Assembly: GCA_037501455.1 (NCBI GenBank)
Contig: CM074862.1
Location: 66,805,501-66,869,500 of the forward strand
Length of the DNA stretch: 64,000 bases
Direction: 5' to 3'
From: Lantana camara
Taxonomy: Eukaryota; Streptophyta; Magnoliopsida; Lamiales; Verbenaceae
Position numbers and translations under genes: made by a program. Shown piece after piece: positions 11,359 through 22,825 of the stretch. The notes below the pieces were generated by a model that was given only the letters and a program-made list of their open reading frames with translations, ran no database searches and was not told where the DNA came from. Numbering within the stretch: position 1 is the stretch's first letter; each line of letters opens with the position of its first letter.

Positions 11359-14300
11359 ACTGTTCCTTCGGAAACAACTCCGGATAAAATCTTCTCATCT
11401 TGTCCTCTATTTCCCAACTGGCTTCCTCAGTTTTGTCACTTCTCCATAAAACCTTAACTAAGGGAATACGCCGGTTCCTTAACTCTTGAAATTTTCGATC
11501 CATAATCTTAACCGGCTTTTGGACAAAGTTTAAATCCAGTTCAACTTCGGCTTCTTCAAGGTGGAGGATCTCTGAATCATCGGGATAGTACTTCCTCAAC
11601 TGAGACACGTGAAAGACATTATGAATCCCGGTTAAATTTGGCGGTAGGTCCAATCGGTAAGCAACTTCCCCAATTCTCTTCAGAATTTCGAAAGGACCCA
11701 AATAACGAGGGTTCAACTTCCCTCCTTGGCCAATTCTTGCAAAACCCTTACGAGGAGATGCTCTTAAGAACACACGATCACCAACCTCAAACTCAAGTTT
11801 CCGTCTACGGCGATCGGCATAACTCTTCTATCGATCATAGGCAGCTTTCATGTGTTGTCTTATCATTTGGACTTTCTCAACTGCATCTTGAGTAGCTGCT
11901 GAAAATTTAGTCTTTCTAATTTCCCTTTGTACACCCTCCTGTTTTGTCCAACGCCACTCTTCGAGATCAAAGAATAAAGGGGAACGACACCTTCGTCCAT
12001 AAAGAATCTCATATGGTGCTGCTTTAATCGACGCTTGGTAACTATTAGTATAAGCAAATTCGATCAAGTGTAAATGTTCATCCCACTTAGTCTGAAAATC
12101 CAGTGCACAAGCCCGAAGCATGTCTTCTAAATACTGTATCAACCTGTCTGATTGCCCATCGGTCTGAGGGTGCGAAATAGTACTGAACTTAAGCTTAGTG
12201 CCCAACCTTTTCTGAAGTTCTTGCCAAAACTTAGAGGTAAACCGTGGGTCTCTGTCAGAAATAATACTAAGAGGAGTTCCATGGAGTCGAACAATCTCTC
12301 GAACATACTTATCTACAAGTTTACTTATCTTATCAGACATCCGGACTGCGAGAAAATGTGCTGACTTAGTTAATCTGTCAATGATCACCCAAATTCCATC
12401 AAGTCCACCCTTAGCTCTGGGTAATCCGGACACGAAATCTATAGTAATTTGTTCCCACTTCCATTCCGGAATAGGTAAAGGTTGTAACAAGCCTCCGGGC
12501 TTTTGGTGTTCCGCTTTACCCTTTGGCATGTCAAACAATGCTTCACCAAATCAGCCACATCTTTCTTCATACCTCTCCTCCAATAGAACTTCTTCAAATC
12601 TCGATACATCTTTGTACCTCCAGGGTGGATGGAGTGACCCGGTCTGTGAGCTTCTTCAAGAATTACCCGTTTCAACTCTTCGGGCACACAAGCTCTGGTC
12701 TTGAACCTCAAAAGTCCTGTATCGTCCAACCCAAATGGACACTCCGGATCATCTCGTGCTTTCAACAATAACTTTTGAATCTCGGGATCTGTAGCTTGAG
12801 CATCATACATCCTCTGTCTTAACTCAGGTTGTACCGTAATATTAGCCACACGGACCTTCAACACCGTAGGCTCAAAATTAACACCCGTATCAACTTCCAA
12901 CATAGACACGCTAGCCTTCCTACTCAACGCGTCTACGACCACATTAGCTTTACCCAGATGGTAATGGATGGTACAGTCATAATCTTCAAGAAATTCCATC
13001 CAACGCCTTTGCCTCATATTCAAAACCTTCTGTGTGAATAAATACTTGAGGCTCTTGTGGTCGGAGAAGATCTCAAAAGTGACCCCATAAAGATAATGAC
13101 ACCACTTAGCCAAAGCGAAAACCACGGCGGCTAACTCGAGATCGTGGGGGGGATAATTCTTCTCTTCGTCTTTTAGCTTTCTCGAGGCATAAGCTATTAC
13201 CCGACTGTTCTGCATAAGAACATAACCAAGCCCTTCCTTAGAGGTATCAGCGAACACGGCATATCCTTCGGAACCCTCGGGTAGGGCTAACACAGGAGCT
13301 AAAGTCAACTTCTCTTTCAGGGTTTGAAAACTTGCCTCGCAGGCCTCGTCCCACTCAAATTTCACCTCTTTCTTAGTAAGTCGGGTCAAAGGGACAGCAA
13401 TCTTGGAGAAATCCTTCACGAATCACCTGTAATACCCCGCTAGACCCAAGAAACTTCTTATATCTGAGGCGTTCTTCGGTTTCTCCCATTGCACCACCGT
13501 TTCAATCTTAGAGGGGTCCACTTCCACCCCTTTACCAGAAATCACATGACCCAAGAAAGTGACTCGATCTAACCAAAATTCACACTTACTGAATTTGGCG
13601 AACAGCTGGTGCTCTCTAAGAGTTTCTAACACAATCCTCAAATGTTGCGCATGCTCTTCGGGAGACTTAGAATACACTAGGATGTCATCAATGAAGATCA
13701 CCACAAACTAATCAAGGTACGGACGAAAAATCCTGTGCATCCTGTCCATAAAAGCTGCGGGAGCATTTGTTAATCCAAATGGCATCACTATAAACTCGAA
13801 ATGCCCATACCGAGTATTAAATCTCGTCTTGGGAATATCCTCTTCTCGAATTCGTAGCTGATAGTACCCTTGTCGAAGATCAAGCTTAGAATAAGCCTTA
13901 GATCCTTGTAACAAATCAAAAAGCTCTTCAATATAAGGGAGAGGGTACTTGTTCTTGATTGTTATCTTATTCAATTCACGATAATCGATACACATTCTCA
14001 AGGTTCCATCTTTCTTCTTAACGAAAAGAACCGGTGCACCCCATGGCGAACAACTCGGTCGGATGTAACCACTAGCTAGGAGCTCATCGAGTTGAGTTTT
14101 CAACTCCTTCAACTTAGCTGGAGCCATTCTGTAAGGAGACTTCGAATAAGGCTCGGCTCCCAGAAACAAATCAATTACGAACTCAATTTCCCGCTCGGGT
14201 GGTAAAGAATCCAAAGTCTCGGGAAAGACACCAAGAAAATCCTTAACAACCTCGGTTTCTTCAATCTTGGCTTGATCCTTAGGCTTGTTAAGAAGATAAG

Positions 14301-15834
14301 CCAGAAAACCTGTAGCCCCTCTTCGTACTAACTCATAAAGTTCAGTAAAAGAGAGTTGTGGCGGAGTCTTCAATCCTTCCCCAACAAACACTTCCGAACA
14401 CAAACAAACCTTCTTCTCAAAACAATCAACCTTTGCTTGGTACCGGAAGAGCCAATCCTTGCCCAAGATAGCCCCATATCTGTCTATGGGCATCACGATC
14501 AAATCTGCTGGAAAAACACGGCCCTCAAAACTCATCGGAACCTCCATAAACACACGGTCCGACTCTAAGCTCTCCCCGAGAGGAGAACTAATCACAAAGC
14601 AAGAAGAGGTACAATCAACAAGTAGAGGCAAAGAAGGAACGACGCCACAAGAAAGAAAAGAATGGGTGGCACCCGGATCAAATAATGCATGAATGTTTAT
14701 ACCATGAATGTATGTAGTACCTTCCACCACGGCATTGGGATCAATATCTGCATCTTGCTCTTCACCTCCAATAGCATAGGCACGTGCCTGGATCAACGGC
14801 CTTTGACCCCCTTGTAGTGCTCTTGGTGGCAGCTCTGGACAAGTATCAATCTTATGGTCCTCTTTTCCACACCTCAAACATAGGCCCAACCGGCGGCGAC
14901 AATTGCGATATGTATGGGAAGGATGTCCATAATAAGTGCAAGCGGGTCTCTCTTGTTGTGGTGGTGGAGTCGATGATGGCGGTAGTACCGGAGCTTTCCC
15001 CACGGCCTTTTGTTTCTTATCATTACCCTTGGAAGCTTGTAATTGATGAAATGCGGGCCTCTTTCCCATTCCCGAACCGAAACCGGCATGGAAGGTCCTT
15101 GATTTACTCTTTGAAATCTTAGCCTCGGCTTTAAGAGCTTTGTCGGTTGCCTTTGCCCAAGTCCTTACATTAGAAACGCCAATAACATCCTTGATCTCAT
15201 ACCTGAGACCATCCACGAATTGGAGAGCCTTTAACTCATCATCCCCGGAGATATGAGAAGCATAAGGGGCCAATCGTTTGAATTCCAATATGTATTCACC
15301 AACAGTGCTTCCTGCTTCCTTCAAGTCAAGAAATTCCCGAAGTCTTCTAGTCCTCTCCAACGGTGGAATATAGTTATTCTTAAATTCCCTCACAAAAATC
15401 ACCGAAGTGAGTTCATCTCCATTAGCTTGAAGTGTAATGTTCGCCGTATTCTACCAATTCCGGGCCTCTCCTTGAAGTTGAAATATAGCAAGGTCAACCA
15501 TCTCTTGAGGGCTACAACGGCATACCCGAAATATGTATTGAATCTCCGTGAGCCAGTTCTCAGCAAGTTCATCATTCCCACCATGGAATTGTGGTGGACG
15601 GTAGGAACGAAAATCCCTTTGAGCTTGAGATAAACCCCTCTCTTGAAGCGGGGGAGGGACCGGAGCTGGAGGTGGTGGTGGTGGATTCTCCCAGAGTCTC
15701 CTTTCGACATAGTTCATAACAGCTTCCATAAAATTCTCTGGAGTGGCCCTAGGATTTTCCCCTTGAGGGGTACGGGAATGATTTCGATGACGGCGATGAC
15801 CCGGTGAATGGTCACGGTCTCTTCGAGGAGGCAT
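11357..15834 (-). pseudogene. Unit B gag-pol (four stops, one frameshift)
   Basis: A single Gag-PR-RT-RH-IN-chromodomain polyprotein, about 1,490 codons if undamaged. ATG 15834-15832 ([18 protein letters not shown]). The first zinc knuckle has Tyr for Cys ([14 protein letters not shown]); the second is intact ([14 protein letters not shown]). Protease site [12 protein letters not shown] catalytic [10 protein letters not shown]; RNase H LELAA, SDHKSL and ADALSRK-like. Integrase keeps MDFV/IDFV and ISDRDPRFTS, but the catalytic Glu is Asp (DGQSDRLIQYLED, 12146-12148). The chromodomain is complete (KIMDRKFQELRNRRIPLVKV, EEASWEIEDKM). Stops: 15451 (Trp to TAG), 13708 (Lys to TAG), 13423 (Arg to TGA), 11828 (Gln to TAG). 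One base is missing at about 12511-12520, just after the integrase zinc finger. Ends at TGA 11359-11357. Confidence 0.92.
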
Positions 15835-16019
15835 CCTACGAATTCAAACACTGAAATACGTGGTTGGTCAATTTATGCTCATCAAAATAGAGAATGCAAC
15901 ACTTAATTAATTCACATAGCAAAGAAATAAGCAAATAGATGCAAGAACACATTGACAAGTTGTTCCTAAGCCGTACGACCTAGACAGACTCGACACTAGA
16001 ACCTCGGTTTTGCAACCGG
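15835..16019 (-). other. Leader of unit B between primer site and gag
   Basis: Non-coding 5' leader. Just after the primer site it carries GGTTGCAAAACC (a 4-bp hairpin) and then TCTAGGTCGTACGGC. The same block follows the primer sites of C, D, G and H. Candidate packaging region. Confidence 0.6.
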
Positions 16020-16031
16020 GCTCTGATACCA
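16020..16031 (-). other. Primer-binding site of unit B
   Basis: Minus strand TGGTATCAGAGC, matching initiator tRNA-Met, 8 bases from the LTR start at 16040. Confidence 0.92.
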
Positions 16032-16039
16032 CCTTAGGA

Positions 16040-18098
16040 TGTGACGCCCTAGCGTGGGCCCCACATCCCCCGCACTAAGACCAAGCTTGTATACGAATAT
16101 AGTCCGCACACAAACCCAATCCTAGCAAACGGGGACACGACACGGACCCTAGCTAGGCGGGCTAACCCTGTACCAAATAATCGATGCAACCAAGCGATAG
16201 AAACAAGAGTATAAACCATAAATATAAACCAGTAGTTCATAACAACAGGATCACTCATCAAGAGCTTACATAATTTACAAGTGAAAGTATTTGGCCCTGA
16301 CGGCCTCACAAAATATATATATAACAAGAGGTAATATGAGTGTGTGGTACAACAACCGTGTGACACGAGCTAGACACAAAATTACAATAAATATAGCAAT
16401 TTCCTGCCTAGCTACACCTGTAAGGGACCTGAGGGACAAAGAAGGGAGGGGTCAGTCTCTACAAGATTGAGTGAAAGGCATATATATAATATAGAAAGCG
16501 ATAAAGTTCATGCAAGCCAAAATTCCATACAAGGTTTTTAAGAAGGTAAGTAAAACACAGGTTATCATTGTATGCAATTACAACTATCAAATTAAATTCA
16601 GGACAAGTGATCAGTGGCTCGGCGAGTGAGCAATCTCCAACCGTACTCCTTTAGTGTACCGTGTAGTTGTTAAGTGATCATGCAATATTTTAAGTTTCAC
16701 TTTGTTACAGAATCAGTTTCAAGTGCACAAGTACCCTTTTTCCTCCTGTTTGGTGGTTCGGGTAGCTAACCTTCACCACCCAGGATAGGATGATCAATGG
16801 GTACATGAATCCCATTGACCGGTAGCCCCTTCGATTCACCAAACCTCCTGGGGAATCTCAGGGTAGTCCGAGTTTGGTTGGGACTTATGCAAGAGATAGC
16901 CGTCAGCGCATGCTTCCCCAGTTCCCTCAATACATAAGCCCCTGGGCCCCAGGAAGTGTAACAGTCTCGCCAAAATAGGACAGGATCAAGATTGGTTTCA
17001 TTTTCCAAAATCATTTGTTCATTTGAAACCAAGATATAAGTATAATATAAGTTTTGGCCAAATCAACATATAAGAGGGTTGTAGGGTTTATATTATATCC
17101 TAACAATTCCTCACCTGTACCGGACAAAAAGAGAAGAACGAGGACTCCTCAAACCCTACTCGACGTGCTCAATGTCCACCTGAGAACTCTCTGGACAAAG
17201 GAAACAAGACACGAGTGAAACTCGAATCAATATGAACCAGGTATGATGCACGGAAAGTGAATTAAATACATAAGGCATGAATATGAAATCATATTATATT
17301 AATGACATGTTCAAGTGCACCATTTAATGCAAAAGATAACATTTAAATGCCTAACAAGGCGCACATGAAATTTGTGAAACTAATTCACGTCATTCAAGCG
17401 ATACAAATGCATATAAGAACAAGTATAAGCATATAATAAATAAATAATGAGTTATAAACAAATTTGGAGATGGAAACATGCGAGAAAAAGGAAATGAAAG
17501 CACAAAAAGAGCTCTCGGGTGAAATTGGGCGAAAGTTGACAGATTTCCAAAACGGACAAGCCGTAGTAAAACTGGAATATCTTGAGTTTGAGTGCAGGGA
17601 TTTGAGTTTTGTTTCTTGGGAATGAAACTAGACAAATATTCCTTTAAAATGATATTTGGCACGAAATTTGGTTCAAAGCGAGGAGAAAATGGAGTAAGCT
17701 TAAAGTTGGGTGAAAGCAGATTTCCGGCGAAGTGGCGACACCAAAAAGAATTGATTATATATCATAAATCACAAAAGATATTGAGATGATTCCAATTGGA
17801 GTTTGTTCTAGACTTCAAGAGGTTTCCAACGGTTCAAAAATCATGTCAATCGAAGTTCAGAAGAGGTAGTAACCGGCTGGGTAAAAACAAGAAAGAAATT
17901 TACCCGGCCGGGGAGAGCAGGTGCAGAAAACCTTCTGTAACAAACTACCCGCCCGGGTACTTTTGTGGGCAAAAACTACCCGGACGGGTAGTCCTCCAGA
18001 ACAGAAAAACGTAAAAAAACAGGGGAAGCTCGCGGGAGAAGAAAACCGAACCCCCAAATCACCCCAAACCTGTACAGTCGAGAAGTCGGGGTGTCACA
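16040..18098 (-). repeat. LTR 2 (shared middle LTR)
   Basis: Serves as 5' LTR of unit B and 3' LTR of unit C; 2059 bases. It sits directly against B's primer site on the left and C's polypurine tract on the right, with no target duplication on either side. It shares with LTR 3 a set of variants absent from LTR 1, for example CACTAAGACCAAGCT near the start and GACGGGTAGTCCTCCAGAAC near the end. The hairpin at 16453-16469 has one C-to-T change that leaves a G-U pair. Confidence 0.93.
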
Positions 18099-18113
18099 AC
18101 CTCCTCCCCTTAA
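18099..18113 (-). other. Polypurine tract of unit C
   Basis: Minus strand AAGGGGAGGAGGT beside LTR 2. The upstream hairpin GAATCTGG/CCAGATTC is at 18116-18134. Confidence 0.85.
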
Positions 18114-18132
18114 GAGAATCTGGTCCCCAGAT

Positions 18133-21100
18133 TCACTGTTCCTTCGGAAACAACTCCGGATAAAATCTTCTCATCTTGTCCTCTATTTCCCAAGTGGCTT
18201 CCTCAGTTTTGTCACTTCTCTATAAAACCTTAACTAAGGGAATACGCCGGTTCCTTAACTCTTGAAATTTCCGATCCATAATCTTAACCGGCTTTTGGAC
18301 AAAGGTTAAATCCGGTTCAACTTCGGCTTCTTCAAGGGGGAGGATCTCTGAATCATCGGGATAGTACTTCCTCAACTGAGACACGTGAAAGACATTATGA
18401 ATCCCGGTTAAATTTGGCGGTAGGTCCAATCGGTAAGCAACTTCCCCAATTCTCTCTAGAATTTCGAAAGGACCCAAATAACGAGGGTTCAACTTCCCTC
18501 TTTGGCCAATTCTTGCAAAACCCTTACGAGGAGATGCTCTTAAGAACACACGATCACCAACCTCAAACTCAAGTTTCCGTCTACGGCGATCGGCATAACT
18601 CTTCTGTCGATCTTGGGCAGCTCTCATGTGTTGCCTTATCATTTGGACTTTCTCAACTGCATCTTGAGTAGCTGCTGAAAGTTTAGTCTTTCTAACTTCC
18701 CTTTGTACACCCTCCTGTTTTGTCCAACGCCACTCTTCGAGATCAAAGAATAAAGGGGAATGAGACCTTCGTCCATAAAGACTCTCATATGGTGTTGCTT
18801 TAATCGACGCTTGGTAACTATTATTATAAGCAAATTCGATCAAGTGTAAATGTTCATCCCACTTAGTCTGAAAATCTAGTGCACAAGCCCAAAGCATGTC
18901 CTCTAAATACTGTATCAACCTCTCTGATTGCCCATCGGTCTGAGGGTGCGAAGCAGTACTGAACTTAAGCTTAGTGCCCAACCTTTTCTGAAGTTCTTGC
19001 CAAAACTTAGAGGTAAACCGCGGGTCTCTGTCAGAAATAATACTAAGAGGAGTTCCATGGAGTCGAACAATCTCTCGAACATACTTATCTGCAAGTTTAC
19101 TTATCTTATCAGACATCCGGACTGCGAGAAAATGTGCTGACTTAGTTAATCTGTCAATGATCACCCAAATTCCATCAAGTCCACCATTAGCTCTGGGTAA
19201 TCCGAACACGAAATCCATAGTAATTTGTTCCCACTTCCATTCCGGAATAGGTAAAGGTTGTAACAAGCCTCCGGGCTTTTGGTGTTCCACCTTTCCCTTT
19301 GGCATGTCAAACAATGCTTCACAAAATCAGCCACATCTTTCTTCATACCTCTCCTCCAATAGAACTTCTTCAAATCTCGATACATCTTTATACCTCCAGG
19401 TTGGATGGAGTGACCCGATCTGTGAGCTTCTTCAATAATTACCCGTTTCAACACTTCGGGCACACAAGCTCTGGTCTTGAACCTCAAAAGTCCTGTATCA
19501 TCCAACCCAAATGGACACTCCGGTTCATCTCGTGCTTTCAACACTAACTTTTGAATCTCGGGATCTGTAGCTTGAGCACCATACATCCTCTGTCTTAACT
19601 CAGGTTGTACCGTAATATTAGCCACACGGGCCTTCAACACCGTAGGCTCAAAATTAACACCCGTATCAACTTCCAACATAGATACGCTAGCCTTCCTACT
19701 CAACGCGTCTGCGACCACATTAGCTTTACCCGGATGGTAATGGAAGGTACAATCATAATCTTCAAGAAATTCCATTCGACGCCTTTTGCCTCATATTCAA
19801 AACCTTTTGTGTAAATAAATACTTGAGGCTCTTGTGGTCGGAGAAGATCTCAAAAGTGACCCCATAAAGATAATGACGCCACTTGGCCAAAGCAAAAACC
19901 TCGGCAGCTAACTCGAGATCGTGAGTGGGATAATTCTTTTCTTCGTCTTTTAGCTTTGTCGAGGCATAAGCTATTACCCGACCGTTCTGCATAAGAACAC
20001 AACCAAGCCCTTCCTTAGAGGCATCAGTGAACACGGCATATCCTTCGGAACCCTCGGGTAGGGCTAACACAGGAGCGGAAGTCAACTTCTCTTTCAGGGT
20101 TTGAAAACTTGCCTCACAGACCTCGTCCCACTCAAATTTCACCTCTTTCTTAGTAAGTCGGGTCAAAGGGACAGCAATCTTGGAGAAGTCCTTCACGAAT
20201 CTCCGGTAATACCCCGCTAGACCCAAGGAACTTCTTATCTCTGAGGTGTTCTTTGGTTTCTCCCATTGCAGCACCGTTTCAATCTTAGAGGGATCCACTT
20301 CCACCCCTTTACCAGAAATCACATGACCCAAGAAAGTGACTTGATCTAACCAAAATTCACACTTACTGAATTTGGCGAACAGCTGGTGCTCTCTAAGAGT
20401 TTCTAACACAATCCTCAAATGTTGCGCATGCTCTTCGGGAGACTTGGAATACACTAGTATGTCATTAATCAAGATCACCACAAACTTATCAAGGTACGGA
20501 CGAAAAATCCTGTGCATCATGTCCATAAAAGCTGTAGGAGCATTTGTTAATCCAAATAGCATCACTATAAACTCGAAATGCCCATACCGAGTATTAAATC
20601 TCGTCTTGGGAATATCCTCTTCTCGAATTCGTAGCTGATAGTACCCTTGTCGAAGATCAAGCTTAGAATAAACCTTAGATCCTTGTAAAAAATCAAAAAG
20701 CTCTTCAATATGAGGGAGAGGGTACTTGTTCTTGATTGTCATCTTATTCGATTCACGATAATCGATACACATTCTCAAGGTTCCATCTTTCTTCTTAACG
20801 AAAAGAACCGGTGCACCCCATGGCGAACAACTCGGTTGGATGTAACCACTAGCTAGGAGCTCATCGAGTTGAGTTTTCAACTCCTTCAACTTGGTTGGAG
20901 CCATTCTGTAAGGAGACTTCGAATAAGGCTCAGCTCCCAGAAACAAATCAATTACGAACTCAATTTCCCGCTCGGGTGGTAAAGAATCCAAAGTCTCGGG
21001 AAAGACACCAAGAAAATCCTTAACAACCTCAGTTTCTTCGATCTTGGCTTGATCCTTAGGCTTGTTAAGAAGATAAGCCAGAAAACCTGTAGCCCCTCTT

Positions 21101-22620
21101 CGAAATAACTCATAAACTTCAGTAAAAGAGAGTAGTGGCGGAGTCTTCAATCCTTCCCCAACAAACACTTCCGAACCTAAACAAACCTTCTTCTTAAAAC
21201 AATCAACCTTTGCTCGGTACCGGAAGAGCCAATCCATACCCAAGATAGCCCCATATCTGTCTATGGGCATCACGATCAAATCTGCTGGAAAAACACGGCC
21301 CTCAAAACTCACCGGAATCTCCCTAAACACACGGTCCGACTCTAAGCTCCTCCCGAGAGGAGAACTAATCACAAAGCAAGAAAAGGTACAAGCAAGAAGT
21401 AGAGGCAAAGAAGGAACCACGCCACAAGAAAGAAAAGAATGGGTGGCACTCGGATCAAATAATGCATGAATGTTTATGCCATGAATGTATATAGTACCTT
21501 CCACCACGGCATTGGGATCAATATTTGCATCTTGCTCTTCACCTCCAATAGCATAGGCACGTGCCCAGATCAATGGCCTTTGACCCCCTTGTTGTGCTCT
21601 TGGTGGTGTCTCTGGACAAGTATCAATCTTATGGTCCGCTTTTCCACACCTCAAACATAGGCCCAACCGGCGGCGACAATTGCGATATGTATGGGAAGGA
21701 TGTCCACAATAAGTGCAACCGGGTCTCTCTTGTTGTGGTGGTGGAGCTGGTAATGCCGGTAGAACCGGAGCTTTCCCCACGGCCTTTTGTTTCTTATCAT
21801 TACCCTTGGAAGCTTGTAATTGATGAAATGCGGGCCTCTTTCCCATTCCCGAACCGGAAACAGCATGTAAGGTCCTTGGTTTACTCTTTGAAATCTTAGC
21901 CTCGGCTTTAAGAGCTTTGTCGGTTGCCTTTGCCCAAGTCCTTACATTAGAAAAGCCAATAACATCTTTGATCTCATACCTGAGACCATCCACGAATTGG
22001 AGAGCCTTTAACTCATCATCCCCGGAGATATGAGAAGCATATGGGGCCAATCGTTTGAATTCCAATATGTATTCACCAAAAGTCCTTCCTGCTTCCTTCA
22101 AGTCAAGAAATTCCCGAAGTCTTCTAGTCCTCGCCGACGGTGGAATATAGTTATTCTTAAATTCCCTCACAAAAATCAGCCAAGTGAGTTCATCTCCATT
22201 AGCTTGAAGTGATATGTTCACCGTATTCCACCAATTCCGGGCCTCTCCTTGAAGTTGAAATATAGCAAGGTCAACCATCTCTTGAGGGCTACAACGGCAT
22301 ACCCGAAATATGTCTTGAATCTCCGCGAGCCAATTCTCAGCAAGTTCATCATTCCCACCATGGAATTGTGGTGGATGGTAGGAACGAAAATCCCTTTGTG
22401 CTTTAGATAAACCCCCCTCTTGAACCGGGGGAGGGGCCGGAGTTGGAGGTGGTGGTGGTGGTGGTGGTGGATTCTCTCGGAGTCTCCTTTCGACATAGTT
22501 CATAACAGCTTCCATAAAACTATCTGGAGTGGCCCGAGGATTTTCCCCTTGAGGGGTACGGGAACGATTTCGATGACGGCGATGACCCGGTGAACGGTCA
22601 CGGTCTCTTCGAGGAGGCAT
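18133..22620 (-). pseudogene. Unit C gag-pol (two frameshifts, one stop, catalytic losses)
   Basis: Same polyprotein as unit B but in better frame: 952 codons are open from ATG 22620 to 19762. Both zinc knuckles are intact ([14 protein letters not shown] and [14 protein letters not shown]). The protease site reads FDPSATHSF (Gly to Ser, 21448-21450). The RT catalytic motif is [10 protein letters not shown], Asp to Asn at 20464-20466, which should kill polymerase activity. RNase H residues are present. An extra T at 19784-19787 shifts the frame in the RNase H end. A second shift lies at 19289-19297, at the same place as in unit B. The integrase zinc finger has Gln for His (SIQPGG, 19401-19403), but its D,D-35-E core is intact (ISDRDPRFTS, DGQSERLIQ). 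A Trp-to-TAG stop at 18220 precedes the chromodomain end. Confidence 0.92.
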
Positions 22621-22805
22621 CCTACGAATTCAAACACTGAAATGCGTGGTTGGCCATTTTATGCTCATGAAAATAGAGAATGCAACACTTAATTAATTCA
22701 CATAGCAAAGAAATAATCAAATAGATGCAAGAACACATTGACAAGTTGTTCCTAAGCCGTACGACCTAGACAGACTCGACACTAGAACCTCGGTTTTGCA
22801 ACCGG
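22621..22805 (-). other. Leader of unit C between primer site and gag
   Basis: Nearly identical to the leader of unit B, including the post-primer block GGTTGCAAAACC and TCTAGGTCGTACGGC. No gene. Confidence 0.6.
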
Positions 22806-22817
22806 GCTCTGATACCA
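22806..22817 (-). other. Primer-binding site of unit C
   Basis: Minus strand TGGTATCAGAGC beside LTR 3 (starting at 22826). Confidence 0.92.
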
Positions 22818-22825
22818 CCTTAGAA

